In this document: positions 33,880 through 45,840 of the stretch, in pieces | Numbering within the stretch: position 1 is the first letter of the stretch | Layout of the letters: each line of letters begins with the position of its first letter | NCBI GenBank assembly: GCA_022575985.1 | Contig: JAKSXM010000002.1 | Coordinates: 18,153,001-18,217,000, forward strand | Length of the DNA: 64,000 nucleotides | Origin: Anagrus nilaparvatae | Taxonomy: Eukaryota > Arthropoda > Insecta > Hymenoptera > Mymaridae | Direction: 5' to 3' | Position numbers and translations under genes: made by a program | Notes under the pieces: generated by a model | Seen by the model: only the letters and a program-made list of their open reading frames with translations | What the model was told of the DNA's origin: nothing | Databases searched by the model: none

Positions 33880-34013
33880 TAAAAAAACGGAGGATTAATA
33901 TAGGAGTGGGGACAATTTATTTTGTTGAATCCTGAAAAAGGCATATACACGGTCTTTGGGTGCTAGACGTATTATTTTTAAAGTCAAATGACAAAAAAAA
34001 AATTAATGGGTTG
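33880..34013 (+). repeat. Interspersed repeat, left half, split by an LTR
   Basis: Aligns with the complement of 6660-6960 and resumes at 34744-34830. The 6.7-kb copy reads straight through the junction. Confidence 0.7.
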
Positions 34014-34743
34014 TGTTACGTCTTAATTGCATATAAATTTTTTTTGATTATTTTATTCTATTTCTAAATATCTATTTTGGGTTTCTACGCGTAATATTAA
34101 CCTAGTCCTTGACTTGTCTTTATAAATAAGATTTAGTCTATTTTTAAACATTTTGATAGGTCATAAACAAGACTTAGTCTATTTTTAATTATCCAAGAAA
34201 AAGACTTAATCTATTTTTAAATATTTAGACAGGTCATAAACAAGACTTAGTCTATTTTTAAATATTTAGACAGGCCATAAACAAGGATTAAACTAGGACC
34301 CAAAAATAGAACAACCAATTATATATAAACCCCCAAAAGGGCTCATTACAGTAGTCTACATTCTTCGAGCATCCAGTTAAGTACGTCTTAACATCGCTCT
34401 CTTTTAAGTAGTCTAGATTTCTCGAGCATTCAGTTAAGTACGCCTTAACGTCGCTCATTCTTTCTCTCTCTTTCTCAAGTATCTACATTTTATTTGTTCA
34501 CGAGTTTAAGTGCAATTAAGGAGTTATAAGTGAAATATTGTATACCAGTTTGTTCACATTATTAATCAAGGTAAATAATAAATAAACTATTTTATTCTAA
34601 ATCTATGTGTTCTTTAATCTATAAACTATAATTTCTAATCCTTCAAAAGTTACCTAGATATATATAGATAATAATTACTCAATAAACATTAAATTTTTAT
34701 AAACAAATTATTAATAATTATTAGGGTAATTGTAGTCTCCACA
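34014..34743 (+). mobile_element. Solo LTR, 730 bp, with 4-bp target duplication
   Basis: Starts TGTTACG and ends CCACA, flanked by GTTG at 34010-34013 and 34744-34747. The copy at 6.7 kb (complement) reads gggttagcatt with no insertion. TG...CA ends and a 4-bp duplication fit a Gypsy-type LTR retrotransposon reduced to one LTR. Inside are ~48-bp tandem repeats (acttagtctatttttaaata at 34130-34290) and a duplicated ~60-bp segment (gttaagtacgycttaac at about 34375 and 34433). Confidence 0.8.
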
Positions 34744-34829
34744 GTTGGCATTATCACACACTAAAACTATTATATCGTAGTATAAGTGAACGCAAAATAC
34801 GGAGATGTCCCATTGATACCATTGTCCCA

Positions 34830-36480
34830 TTAAAAACATATTTATTACATAAAATGTGTATAATTTTTATAATAAACGACTTAATTTATAATTAATATAT
34901 CATTTAAATTACATTTTATTGTTTAATTTTTATTTAAAATATTTACTAATACTACTAGCCTAACTATTTACTAATAATACTATTGAGCTACTAAATTAGT
35001 AACCGGTAAGAATTACAAATATCTTATATCTTATTTTATCTTATCTTATCTTACTACTATATATATTTGAAAATTTATTTGTGTGTCTGTGTGTGTGTAT
35101 TATCATCATCAGGATCAAACCAGTGAACGAAATTTAATAAAACTGGTGTCAAATTAAAGAAAAAAAGTCTGCGGGTGACATAGGCCATAGTTTTGGGACT
35201 CAGCTATCATACTTTTGGAGATATTCAATTTTTAGTATATTTGAACTTAATAAAATTTTTAAAAATTTTAAACAAAAATTTAAATATCTTGAGAATATCG
35301 AAAAATTTTACTGTCACACTTTGTAGTATTCGATTTAGAACCAATTCTTACGTATTCTCCTAAATTTTTATTCAAAACGGAAGTATCTTTAAAATTTTAT
35401 AAAATATTTTTGAAGATGGTTGAAAATTTTTTTTATTTTTATGGTATTGTTAATCAAATATTTGTGGGTCTGTGTGTGTATGTGTTTCATCATCAGGGTC
35501 TAATCAATGAAAATTCAAAATGAAGTGTAAAAATATAGAAAAAAAGTCATCGTATGACATAGGCCATAGTTTTGCAATTCAGCTACCGTAATTTTGGAGA
35601 TATTCAATTTTTACTATTCTTGGAAAAAATAATATTTTTTGAAATTTTGATTAAAAACTAAAATATCTACTAAATATGATAAAATTTTACGGCCGCAATT
35701 GGTATTACTCGATTCGGCACTAATTTATACGTACTCAGATAAATTTGCATAAAAAAAGGACATTTCAATAAAAATTTGTAAATAATTTCAGTGATTGGTG
35801 GCCTTAAATTCACTAGATTAAAAAATACCGAAAAAATTGGATATCCAGTTAATAACAAAAAGTTTAAATTATGAAATTACTAGCCGACTAACATGATTCA
35901 TAACAGGTCTTGAAGTCTCTATATTTATATTGTAACAAAACAGTACACGAGATACTAATACTAAAATGCTAGATTCTGTTCGTTCGGGAGAAACACATTG
36001 ATTCCATAAGAAAAAAATTATCTTTAGAATTACAATATACCTTTTTAAATATGTTTCTGTAATTAATAATAATAACTTTACTGGGGACAGAACTAGGCTC
36101 CTCTTAAAACTCTGAAAGTGTTTGCATACTTATAAATTTACAGTGAAACCTGGTTTTCTTAAGCAACAAAAACAGAAGTAAATGCAATACAGGGGGGGCG
36201 GAGCCCCCCCTCCAACTTTTGCTAGTATATAATATATTAGCCCTAAACTTTTATAATTTTCGAAAAATGATTGTCTTTAACTTTTGACAGATCGAACCGA
36301 TTAACTTGAAAATTTAGGAGGATACGTAAAAAATATGCCCAAATCGAATGAAATTCTTTTTGATAAAAAAATTTTTCCTCGGTTTTGTTTTTTTTTGAAA
36401 ATTTAATAAAAATTTTTTTCTTGGAAATTCAGTTTTTCAACATTAAAATTTTTTGTCGTTATCAATCGAAATAAAACCTC
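34830..36480 (+). repeat. Arm A of a large inverted duplication
   Basis: Matches the complement of 45600-48490 almost base for base over long stretches (for example ctactaaattagtaaccggt at about 34990 and its complement near 48228). Contains an (ATCTT)n run near 35027-35052 and two tandem copies of a ~420-bp unit with tgacataggccatagttttg. A 62-codon frame at 35670-35858 is repeat sequence. Confidence 0.85.
36183..36226 (+). mobile_element. Helitron-type 3' terminus
   Basis: A G+C hairpin gggggcggagccccc is followed by tccaacttttgCTAG and then T, the CTRR-plus-hairpin signature of Helitron 3' ends. A near-identical end lies at 36660-36704, and the inverted one at 46872-46915. The matching 5' ends for these copies were not identified. 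Confidence 0.55.
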
Positions 36481-37794
36481 GCTTCGCTCGCCCCGGCAGC
36501 CCCCATGGGGGCTGCGCCCCCCTGCGCCCCTGCGACTTTATTTTTCCAAAAATATGTTCTAATAATATGGCTCCTCTGAAAACTCTGAATGTGTTTTCAT
36601 AATTATAGGTAAATTTGCAGTGAAAAATGATTTTTTCAAGTAGCAGAAACAGAAGTAAATGCGACACAGGGGGGGCGGAGCCCCCCCTCCAACTTTTGCT
36701 AGTCCTATATATATATAAATCTTTAATTTTGTATGTTTGTTTGTCTGAAATGGGTAAACTTGAACGCAATATAAGTTAGAGACGCGGGGTTTACGGCAAA
36801 AGACGGCAAAAATTACGGGTCAAAACATAGGCTAGGTTTCGTTTCGATTGATAACTACAAAAATTTTTTATGTCGAAAAAACTGAATTTTCAAGAAAAAA
36901 ATTTTTATCAAATTTAAAAAAAAAACCAAAAAAACAAAAAACCGAGGAAAAATTTTACTATCAAAAAGAATTTCATTCGATTCGAGTATATTTTTACGTA
37001 TCCACCTAAATTTTCAAGGCGAACTGTTCGATCTGTCGAAAGTTACAATCATTTTTCGAAAATTATAAAAGTTTAGGACTAATATAATATATATTTCTAA
37101 TTTTTATCAGTCACTGATGTTTACATCATAGTAACTGAATATAGTAACTAAAAGAAACTTGAACAGCTTTTATCATCAAGCAGAACCCTAGAATGGATAG
37201 TCGAGGGACACAACGACTGCTTGTGGATCCTATGGAAGGGTAGCGAAGCTTTGTATTGCTGATCACTAATTATTAGTCCGGGTTCGTATGCCTGTAATAT
37301 TTATGATCCAGCAAATTTTAGATAATACTTAGGGTAAAAAAAGGTTATTTTACAAAATATTGAGTAACATAAAACAACATATTTTTGGAAAAATAAAGTC
37401 GCAGGGGTCCAGGGGGTCGCAGCCCCAGTAAGTTTTAGATATTACTTCGGGTAAAAAAAGTTATTTTACAAAATATTCAGTAACCTAAAACAAAATATTT
37501 TTGGAAAAATAAAGTGGCAAGGGACCAGGGGGGCGCAGCCCCCTTGGTGGCTACCGGGGCGAGCAAAGCGAGCCGAAGGCAGCTAGCATCGCTATAAAGC
37601 AGAATTTTACCTAAATATTTTAGGAGGGAATTTCTCAAGGTATCCGACATGGTAATTGACTCTGACGCCATCTGTTGAATTATTCTAAAAGATTTTACAG
37701 ATAGTCGCTTCTATGCTTCAAATATTTTATTGTTATTGTTTACTTTCTGTAAGTGTAAAAAAGTTTTTGCAAAGTAAATTTTTTACAAAAAATA

Positions 37795-39462
37795 ATGAAT
37801 TATTTTTTAAATATTATTGACTTATTTACTTACGTTGGTGAAGGAACTCGTAAATATGTTGAAGGACAAAATGTGGCAGATGCTAATCATATAATGTATT
37901 GTGGAATATTAAATATTGAGAATGAAAATACTGATTATGAAATAGTAGATATTATTGCACTTTGTCTTCAAAGCAGTGACTTATTTGGAAAACCACATGA
38001 ATTACAATTAAAAATAAAAAATGATGTGGATTTGGGTAAAAGTGTTTCTTGTAAGTGTTCTTGCAAAGCTGGTAAAAGTCAAAATTGCAAGCATTGTGTT
38101 GGATTACTTATTCATTTGATTAGGTGAGACAAATAAGAATATATTGCACAGATAAATTTACTTACAGTACAGTCACTTACAGTATTTATTTACAAAAATA
38201 TAATATTTTTATAGGACTCCCAAGAGCTTGCTGGAAAGATCGACTTGTACTGATATTCAACAACAATGGGGAAAATTAAAATTGGAAGCTCAAAAAATGT
38301 ATGAAGTCATACCTTTGAGAGAATATTGTCATGGTAGTTCAAAAAATTCAAAATATTTGACTCCAGAAATCGATGAAGATCTTGCTACTGAATTATTTGA
38401 TATTTTAATATCTGGTAAGAATTCACATTGCTCATGATTATTTTTGATGTATTGTGTTTATTTTCTATTTTGATTTTTACAGAAAATCCTAATGGAATGA
38501 TTAGTAGACAAAAAAAAGGCTATGCGAGTACCAACGCTATTTTACAAATTGAGCAGAATAACAATATAAATTTCATAACGAGAGAAAACTGTGGACAGAT
38601 TTTAAGTTTTCCTATATTTAATTTTATAGAAAACCATGCATATTTATTTGACAAATTTACATTTAATGATTTAGGTGAACATGAAAAAAAATATTATGTT
38701 GACAAAATACAACTTACAATTGAAAAGGCTATTGAAATATGCTTTAGTACAAAAGGTCAAAATGAAATTTTGTGGTTGGAGGAAAGATTGAAGAGAATAA
38801 CTGCAAGTATTGCCTATCAATTCATAACTTATTTGCATAACACTAAACCTAATTGGGATGAGAAAATAAAAAAACACTTTGAAAAAAATTTCAAAGGAAA
38901 TAACAACACAGATTATGGGATTATACAGGAAGAAAAAGCTAGACTCTGTTATGAAAAAATTACAAAATCTGCAGTTACAAAATGTGGACTTTTAATTAAC
39001 CCAAATATTCCTTGGATTGGTTATAGCCCAGATGGTATTATATTTGATAATAGTTATAAAATTATTGAAATCAAGTGTCCAACAATTGGAAAAAAGATGA
39101 CAGCTTCCAAAGCCATTCATGAAATTACTTGGATTAAAAAAGAGGGTAATACACTTAAAGTTTCAAGAAATCATAAATACTATTGTCAATTGCAATTAGG
39201 TATGTTTGTAACCAATGCCAAGTCTTGTGATTTCGTCGTATATTCACCATTTGATGATACATGTGTTATTATCAATGAACCTTTTAATTTAGATGTAGTT
39301 ATTTCGTATTTAAAATCATTAAAAATAGTTTATTTTAAGTATTTTTTAAAATATTTAGCTAATAAATCACAATCAGTTAATAATAAACTATCAATAAATA
39401 CAGAAAACAAATCTAAAGTAGCTCGTAATCCACTAAAAAATATTACAAACAAATCATTATAA
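37795..39462 (+). CDS. SWIM zinc-finger / YqaJ-type nuclease of the ISL2EU element
   Basis: Three exons, 37795-38123, 38215-38414 and 38483-39462, join in frame to 502 residues with a stop at 39462. The SWIM-type finger is CKCSCKAGKSQNCKHC (residues about 84-100). The YqaJ/lambda-exonuclease-like fold covers about 275-440. It shows RLKRITAS, a GYSPDG motif with Asp360, EIKCP with Glu372 and the Gln pair in YCQLQ (412-414), the PD-(D/E)xK-type metal-binding set. Introns of 91 and 68 bp carry GT/AG ends, and no frame is broken. In ISL2EU transposons this second protein accompanies the transposase. A role in processing DNA ends is inferred from the nuclease fold. Upstream lies only 150 bp to the element's left end, which should hold the promoter. 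Confidence 0.88.
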
Positions 39463-40211
39463 TTTTATGTACAATTAATATATTTTTTTTCTTTACAAAA
39501 TACACAAAAATAATGTGAATATTAAATTTAAAGAAACAGAATATATTCTAAGAGAATATATGCACATTGTACTGACTAATATAGGTACATTTATAAGAGT
39601 CATTAAAAAAAATAAAATATCTAATATATTTATCTGAATATAAGTAAATGTATGTTAATTATTATAAATAATAAATAAAATAAACCGAACCTAGTCATAT
39701 AATTAATATAGGTACGAATTACATGTAACGATTAAAAATTTTTTATATAACTTAATATTTATTGAGGCAATTATAGATAAACTTAAGTTATACCAAATTT
39801 TAAATAATTTACATAATATTCAATGGTTTGTAATTATTTATTAATAAAACATAAGAGTAAATAACATATGTTATAATTGAATTGATAAATAATAATATTT
39901 GCTGTTAAATAAGATTTTAAATAATGAAAAATATATTAAAGAAAATTAGCAAGCTGATAATATAATAAAAAATTAATTATTTTAAACAATAATTAATAAT
40001 TACTTACAAAAAATAAATAATTTTTCATTTTCATTATTTTATCCAAAAAAATGTGAGTTCAGACAATAATAAATGTACTTTTGACTTTACAATTCTTCGC
40101 TTTTCATTTGTATTACCTTAAAACAAAATTATTTATACACATATTATTATATCATGAAATTATTATATAAGACTAAATTATTTTACTCTTATTATTTTTA
40201 TATTTATACTC
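39463..40211. other. Spacer between the two convergent ISL2EU genes
   Basis: A+T-rich 3' ends of both genes; no frame and no repeat recognised. Probably holds both polyadenylation sites. Confidence 0.6.
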
Positions 40212-41979
40212 TTAAAATTTATCATCTACAAGTATAGGATCCTTTAAATTGACAATGCCAGCAATGACTGTAAATATTCTATCAATGTAAGGAATTAAAG
40301 TCCTACTTATTTTCTTACTAGTGATTTCAAAAGTTTTGAATCTTTGAATAGTTCTTTCAACATGAACTCGAGCAGCAGCAATATCGTTTGTTTGGATCAC
40401 TTGTTCTTTGCTGAATTGCACTTGTTTTTTTTTTAATTTTGCTGGTTGAATTAATGGAATGAAATTTTGAGCACATTCAACTGCAATATCGAAGCCCTTA
40501 TCAACCATAACTGCATCCCTGGTTGGTTCGAGTTTTTCTATTAAACCTGATTTATTAAATATTGCTTTGTCAGAAGCTCGGCCACCATAAGCATATGTTA
40601 AGAGTGTAATTAAACCACTAGGTGCAACACCTAACATTAATTTTAATGTTTCAAGTCCTTTATAATGGGAATAATGTCTTAGACGACACTTAAGACAGTT
40701 AGGTTTCTCAACTGGAATTTCTGTACAATCTAGCACAATACGAACATTTTTAAATTTATAAAAACATTTTGGCATACTGTCAATATTTTCTTCATAAGTG
40801 GTCCAATATATTACCTGTTTTAAAATTTTTGATAATAGCTCTATCATGTATATAAAATTATAGCCAACCGATCTACGGTTTAAATCAAATAACACTGAAA
40901 GACAACGGTATGTTAAATTTAAACGCAGTTTACACAAACATAAAACAATTCTTTCTTTAACTGAATTCTTAAATTTTGTGCTGCTATTTTTGGGTACATC
41001 TTTTTTGCCTTTTTCCTCAGCAAGAGTTACTACTTTAATCAAACTATTTAATAACTGAAATGAAACGCCAGTAAACGCAATCAAATCTTCATCATTCTTT
41101 ATTAAATCAACTAAAGTAATTTTTTTATTTTTTTCCAAACTTTCTGAAATAGTATTCGCTTTTTCATGAATAATTTTTACTTCTTTTTCTTTATCTTTTC
41201 CTTCATTTATATTAGCTTTTAAACTTCTTAATTCTAATAATGCTTCTGCAGCTAAAATAGCATCTTCAGCATATGCTTCATTATTTTCTATTAAATTAAA
41301 ATCATTACTAAATTCTTCTAAATTACCAATATCAGAATCATGATCTTTACAGTCATCAAACATCATTGCTCCGCTTATTGCATTTAATTTTTCTTCTAGG
41401 TTTTTTTTTGGTGTCAAAATTTGCAATCTTCCACAAACTTTTTTCATTTGACTTTCTTCCAGCAGCTGCTTTTCCCTAGCTTTTAATCTGTCTTTACAAT
41501 TTTTTATCTTAGCACTGTAAACATAAGATTATTTTTATTATTATTTAAATTTTTTTACTTCTTTTAAAATTTCCTTTTAATAAATAATAATAAATCAGGC
41601 AATATTTACTATTTTTTAAAAATATTTTTCCTCAGTATACTTGGCAAAGAGAAGCTACGTAACCTCAAAGTCGATATTGTTCTGAATTTTAATTTTTTGG
41701 AGACTGCAATAAAAAAATATATAAATAATATTTTATATGATTTATTTATTATTTATAAATTAAATATAATAAATTTTTACATGGAAAATAATCATCTGCT
41801 TTGAAATGCAGGCTACAAACAAACGTGCATGATGTTACTTTAGATATACCCAGACGTCTAATCCATTCTTTGCGAATTTCTTCTGGATATTTTGGTAATC
41901 GATGAAAAATTATTTCATTATTCAAAGATGTTATTCTACAATTCGGAACACAACACTTTCTAATATTTTTGGATAACAT
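40212..41979 (-). CDS. THAP-domain DDE transposase of the ISL2EU element
   Basis: The N-terminal exon (41979-41781) encodes a THAP zinc finger: C-x4-C in CCVPNC, then FHRLPK, W and CSLHF. A middle exon starting at 41703 probably completes THAP with the SLPSIL motif (an AVPxxF counterpart). The main exon, 41514-40212, is open for 434 codons. It carries a Lys/Glu-rich linker and a DDE_Tnp_4-type core: D in IVLDCTEIP, D in VMVDKGFDI and E in VHVERTIQRFK (D240, D316, E364 counted from the Met at 41447). The donor joining the middle exon to the main exon is uncertain. One GT (near 41656) gives the right phase but drops the SLPSIL motif. It would bind the 35-bp ends and catalyse cut-and-paste transposition. 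No stop or frameshift is seen in the catalytic part. Confidence 0.85.
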
Positions 41980-42204
41980 TACTTTTATTTTTAATTATTA
42001 ATTTCCACTATTAAAAAAAAAAACAACAATAACAATTTTAAAGAATGGAGTCAAACTACTGTAAAAGCTTTTCTTTAAAATCAATAGGTGGCGCCAGAGT
42101 CAATTACCATGTCGGATAAAGAATTGGAAAAAAAATTTTAAAAAATTTTGAGAATTGGAAAAATCCAATTCGAGCCCCTACCTTAACCGAAAATCAAAAA
42201 TATT

Positions 42205-42330
42205 TTTTATAGCTCTATGAAATTTTATTTTTTTTTCATAGCTCTATGAAATTTTTTTTTTTTTTCATAGCTCTATGAAATTTTATTTTTTTTTCATAGC
42301 TCTATGAAATTTTATTTTATCGGCTATGAA
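42205..42330 (+). repeat. ~33-bp minisatellite, tcatagctctatgaaatttt
   Basis: Four copies here and about six at 43912-44090 in the next unit of the 1.75-kb repeat. The word atagctctatg is itself nearly palindromic. Copy number differs between units. Confidence 0.85.
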
Positions 42331-45300
42331 AGAATTAAGGTAGGGGATCGAATTGGAAAGGCGTTTTTGAAGACATTTTTATTTATTTAATTTCTCAGCC
42401 CCTTTATTAGTTATCAGTTTAAAAATTTTTTTTATGCATTAATAAGGCATTTATATACATGAAAAAAATTTTTTTTTTTATTTTTATAATTAGTTACATT
42501 TATAGAGGGCGCCAAAGTACAGGTGTTGAAAATCCATTCGGTCCATTGCGGATAGTTAATCACAGGATTGGCATGTCCGAATCAAAAAAATCAAAAAGAT
42601 TCTTAATAAGTGATGAGTCTCACAGAACAATTTACCTAAAATAAAAAAAAAACCTGAAAAATAAAAAAATGGGCAAGCCGAAAAAAAAATTTTTTTAAAT
42701 GGACGTTTTTTTTACCCTATTACGTTTGGTAAAGGCATATTTAAATTAATTTTTTTATAATTTTATGGTAAATTGTTCTGTAATATACTTTAATAAAGAC
42801 AACGCACTTAAGTTTTTGAAAATCAGACCAGCCAATCCGAAGATTAACTATCCGTAGATTGAAAAAAGGTAGTTTCGAGATAATCGCGTTTGAAAATTTT
42901 TTTTTGTATTATTTCTTAAGTATTTCGCACATTTAGAGTCTTTAATCCTATATCCTATCCAATCCTATGCTATCCTATCCTATCCTATATATATATAAAT
43001 TTTTAATTTTGTATGTTTGTTTGTTTTTTTGTTTGTTTGTTTGTCCGAAATGGTTAAACTAGAAAGCGATAAGAGTTAGAGACGCAGGGTTTACGGTAAA
43101 AAATGGCAAAAATTACCGGTCAAAACATAGGCTAGGTTTCGTTTCGATTGATAACGACAAAAATTTTTTATGTTGAAAAAACTGGATTTCGAAGGATAAA
43201 ATTTTTATCAAATTTTTAAAAAAAATCTAAAAAACTGAAAACCGAGGAAAAATTTTTTTGATCAAAAAGAATTTCGTTCGATTCGGGTATATTTTTTACA
43301 TGTCCACCTAAATTTTCAAGGCGATCGGCTCGATCTATCAAAAGTTACGATAATTTGTCGAAAATTATAAAAGTTTAGGACTAATATTATAAATATTTCT
43401 AATTTTTATCAGTCACTGATGTAGTAACTGAATGTAGTAAATAAAGTAGTAAATAAAAGAAACTTGAACAGCTATTATTAGGCAGAACCCTAGAATGGGT
43501 AGTCCAGGGAAACGACTGCTTGTGGATCCTATGGAAGGGTAACGAAGCTTTGTATTGCTGATCACTAATTATCTATCTTGGTTCATATGCCCGTAATTTT
43601 TATGGTTCAGTAAAATTTAGATAATACTTCGGGTAAAAAAAGGTTATTTTACAAAATATTGAGTAACCTAAAACAACATATTTTTGGAAAAATAAAGTGG
43701 CAAGGGTCCAGGGGGCGCAGCCCCCTTGGTGGCTTCCGGGGCGAGCAAAGCAAGCCGGAGGCAGCTAGCATCGCTATAAAGCAGAATTTTGCCTAAATAT
43801 TTTAGGAGGGAATTTTTCAAGGTATAAAGAGTTGAAAAAAAAATTTTTTTAAATTTTGAGAATTGGAAAAATCCAATTCGATCCCCTACCTTAACTGAAA
43901 ATCAAAAATATTTTTCATAGCTCTATGAAATTTAATTTTTTTTCATAGCTCTATGAAATTTTATTTTTTTTTCATAGCTCTATGAAATTTTATTTTTTTT
44001 TCATAGCTCTATGAAATTTTATTTTTTTTTCATAGCTCTATGGATTTTTTTTTTTTTTTTTCATAGCTCAATGAAATTTTATTTTATCGGCTATGAAAGA
44101 ATTAAGTTAGGGGATCGAATTGGAAAGGCGTTTTTGAAGACATTTTTATTTATTTAATTTCTCAGCCCCTTTATTAGTTATCAGTTTGAAATTTTTTTTA
44201 TGCATTTATATAAATGAAAAAATTTTTTTTTAATTTTTATAATTAGTTACATTTATAGAGGGCGCCAAAGTACAGGTGTTGAAAATCTATTCGGTCCATT
44301 GCGGATAGTTAATCTCAGGATTGGCATGTCCGAATCAAAAAAATCAAAAAGATTCTTAATAAGTGATGAGTCTCACAGAACAATTTACCTAAAATAGAAA
44401 AAAAACCTAAAAAATAAAAAAATGGGCAAGCCGGAAAAAAAATTTTTAAAAATGGACGTTTTTTTTTACCCTATTACGTTTGGTAAAGGCATATTTAAAT
44501 TAATTTTTTTATAATTTTATGGTAAATTGTTCTGTAATATACTTTAATAAAGACAACGCACTTAAGTTTTTGAAAATCGGACCAGCCAATCCGAAGATTA
44601 ACTATCCGCAGATTAGACAAAGATAGTTTCGAGATAATCGCGTTTGAAATTTTTTTTTTGTATTATTTCTTAAGTATTTCGCACATTTAGAGTCTTGTAA
44701 TCCTATATCCTATCCTATCCTTCCTATATATATATATAAATCTTTAATTTTGTATGTTTGTTTATTTGTTTTTTTGTTTGTTTGTTTGTTTGTTTGTCCG
44801 AAATGGACAAACTGGAAAACGAAAAAAGGTAGAGACGCGGGGTTTACGGCAAAAGATGGCAAAAATTACGGGTCAAAACATAGGCTAGGTTTCGTTTCGA
44901 TTGATAACGACAAAAATTTTTTATGTCGAAAAAACTGAATTTTCAAGAAAAAAATTTTTATCAAATTTAAAAAAAAAACCAAAAAAACAAAAAACCGAGG
45001 AAAAATTTTACGATCAAAAAGAATTTCATTCGATTCGGGTATATTTTTTACGTATCCACCTAAATTTTCAAGGCGATCGGTTCGATCTGTCAAAAGATAC
45101 ATTAATTTTTCAAAAATTATAAAAGTTTAGGACTAATATTATATATATTTCTAATTTTTATCAGTCACTGATGTAGTAACTGAATATAGTAACTAAAAGA
45201 AACTTGAACAGCTTTTATCATCAAGCAGAACCCTAGAATGGATAGTCGAGGGACACAACGACTGCTTGTGGATCCTATGGAAGGGTAGCGAAGCTTTGTA

Positions 45301-45599
45301 TTGCTGATCACTAATTATTAGTCTGGGTTCGTATGCCCGTAATTTTTATGATCCAGTAAATTTTAAATAATACTTAGGGTAAAAAAAGGTTATTTTACAA
45401 AATATTGAGTAACATAAAACAACATATTTTTGGAAAAATAAAGTCGCAGGGGTCCAGGGGGTCGCAGCCCCAGTAAATTTTAGATATTACTTCGGGTAAA
45501 AAAAGGTTATTTTACAAAATATTGAGTAACATAAAACAAAATATTTTTGGAAAAATAAAGTCGCAGGGGCCCAGGGGGGCTGCCGGGGCGAGCGAAGCG

Positions 45600-45840
45600 A
45601 GGTTTTATTTCGATTGATAACGACAAAAAATTTTAATGTTGAAAAACTGAATTTCCAAGAAAAAAGTTTTTATTAAATTTTCAAAAAAAAACAGAAAACC
45701 GAGGAAAAATTTTTTTATCAAAAAGAATTTCATTCGATTTGGGCATATTTTTTACGTATCCTCCTAAATTTTCAAGTTAATCGGTTCGATCTGTCAAAAG
45801 TTACAATCATTTTTCGAAAATTATAAAAGTTTAGGGCTAA
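45600..45840 (-). repeat. Arm B of the inverted duplication, first piece
   Basis: Complement of about 36240-36480 (for example gttttatttcgattgataac near 45602). Interrupted after 45840 by the Helitron and resumed at 46869. Confidence 0.8.

Larger units (their letters stand above)
37644..42115. mobile_element. ISL2EU (IS4EU)-type DNA transposon, apparently intact
   Basis: Inverted ends of 35 bp start CCGACATGGTAATTGACTCT on both sides with three mismatches. Flanked by AT (37642-37643 and 42116-42117). The neighbouring repeat unit at 43821 reads ggtataaaga with a single AT, so the site and 2-bp duplication are supported. It carries two convergent genes, SWIM/YqaJ (plus) and THAP/DDE (minus), the combination known from ISL2EU elements. 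Confidence 0.9.
36705..45600 (+). repeat. ~1.75-kb tandem repeat, about 2.5 units
   Basis: Units begin near 36708, 42990 and 44728 with ttaattttgtatgtttgttt. Each contains tacggcaaaa, a ccagggggcgcagccccctt hairpin region, aggagggaattt, a run of tcatagctctatgaaatttt repeats and a terminal (ATCCT)n. Unit 1 is about 1.81 kb once the 4.47-kb ISL2EU element is removed; unit 2 is about 1.73 kb. The 60-110 codon frames in it are not genes. Confidence 0.8.
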
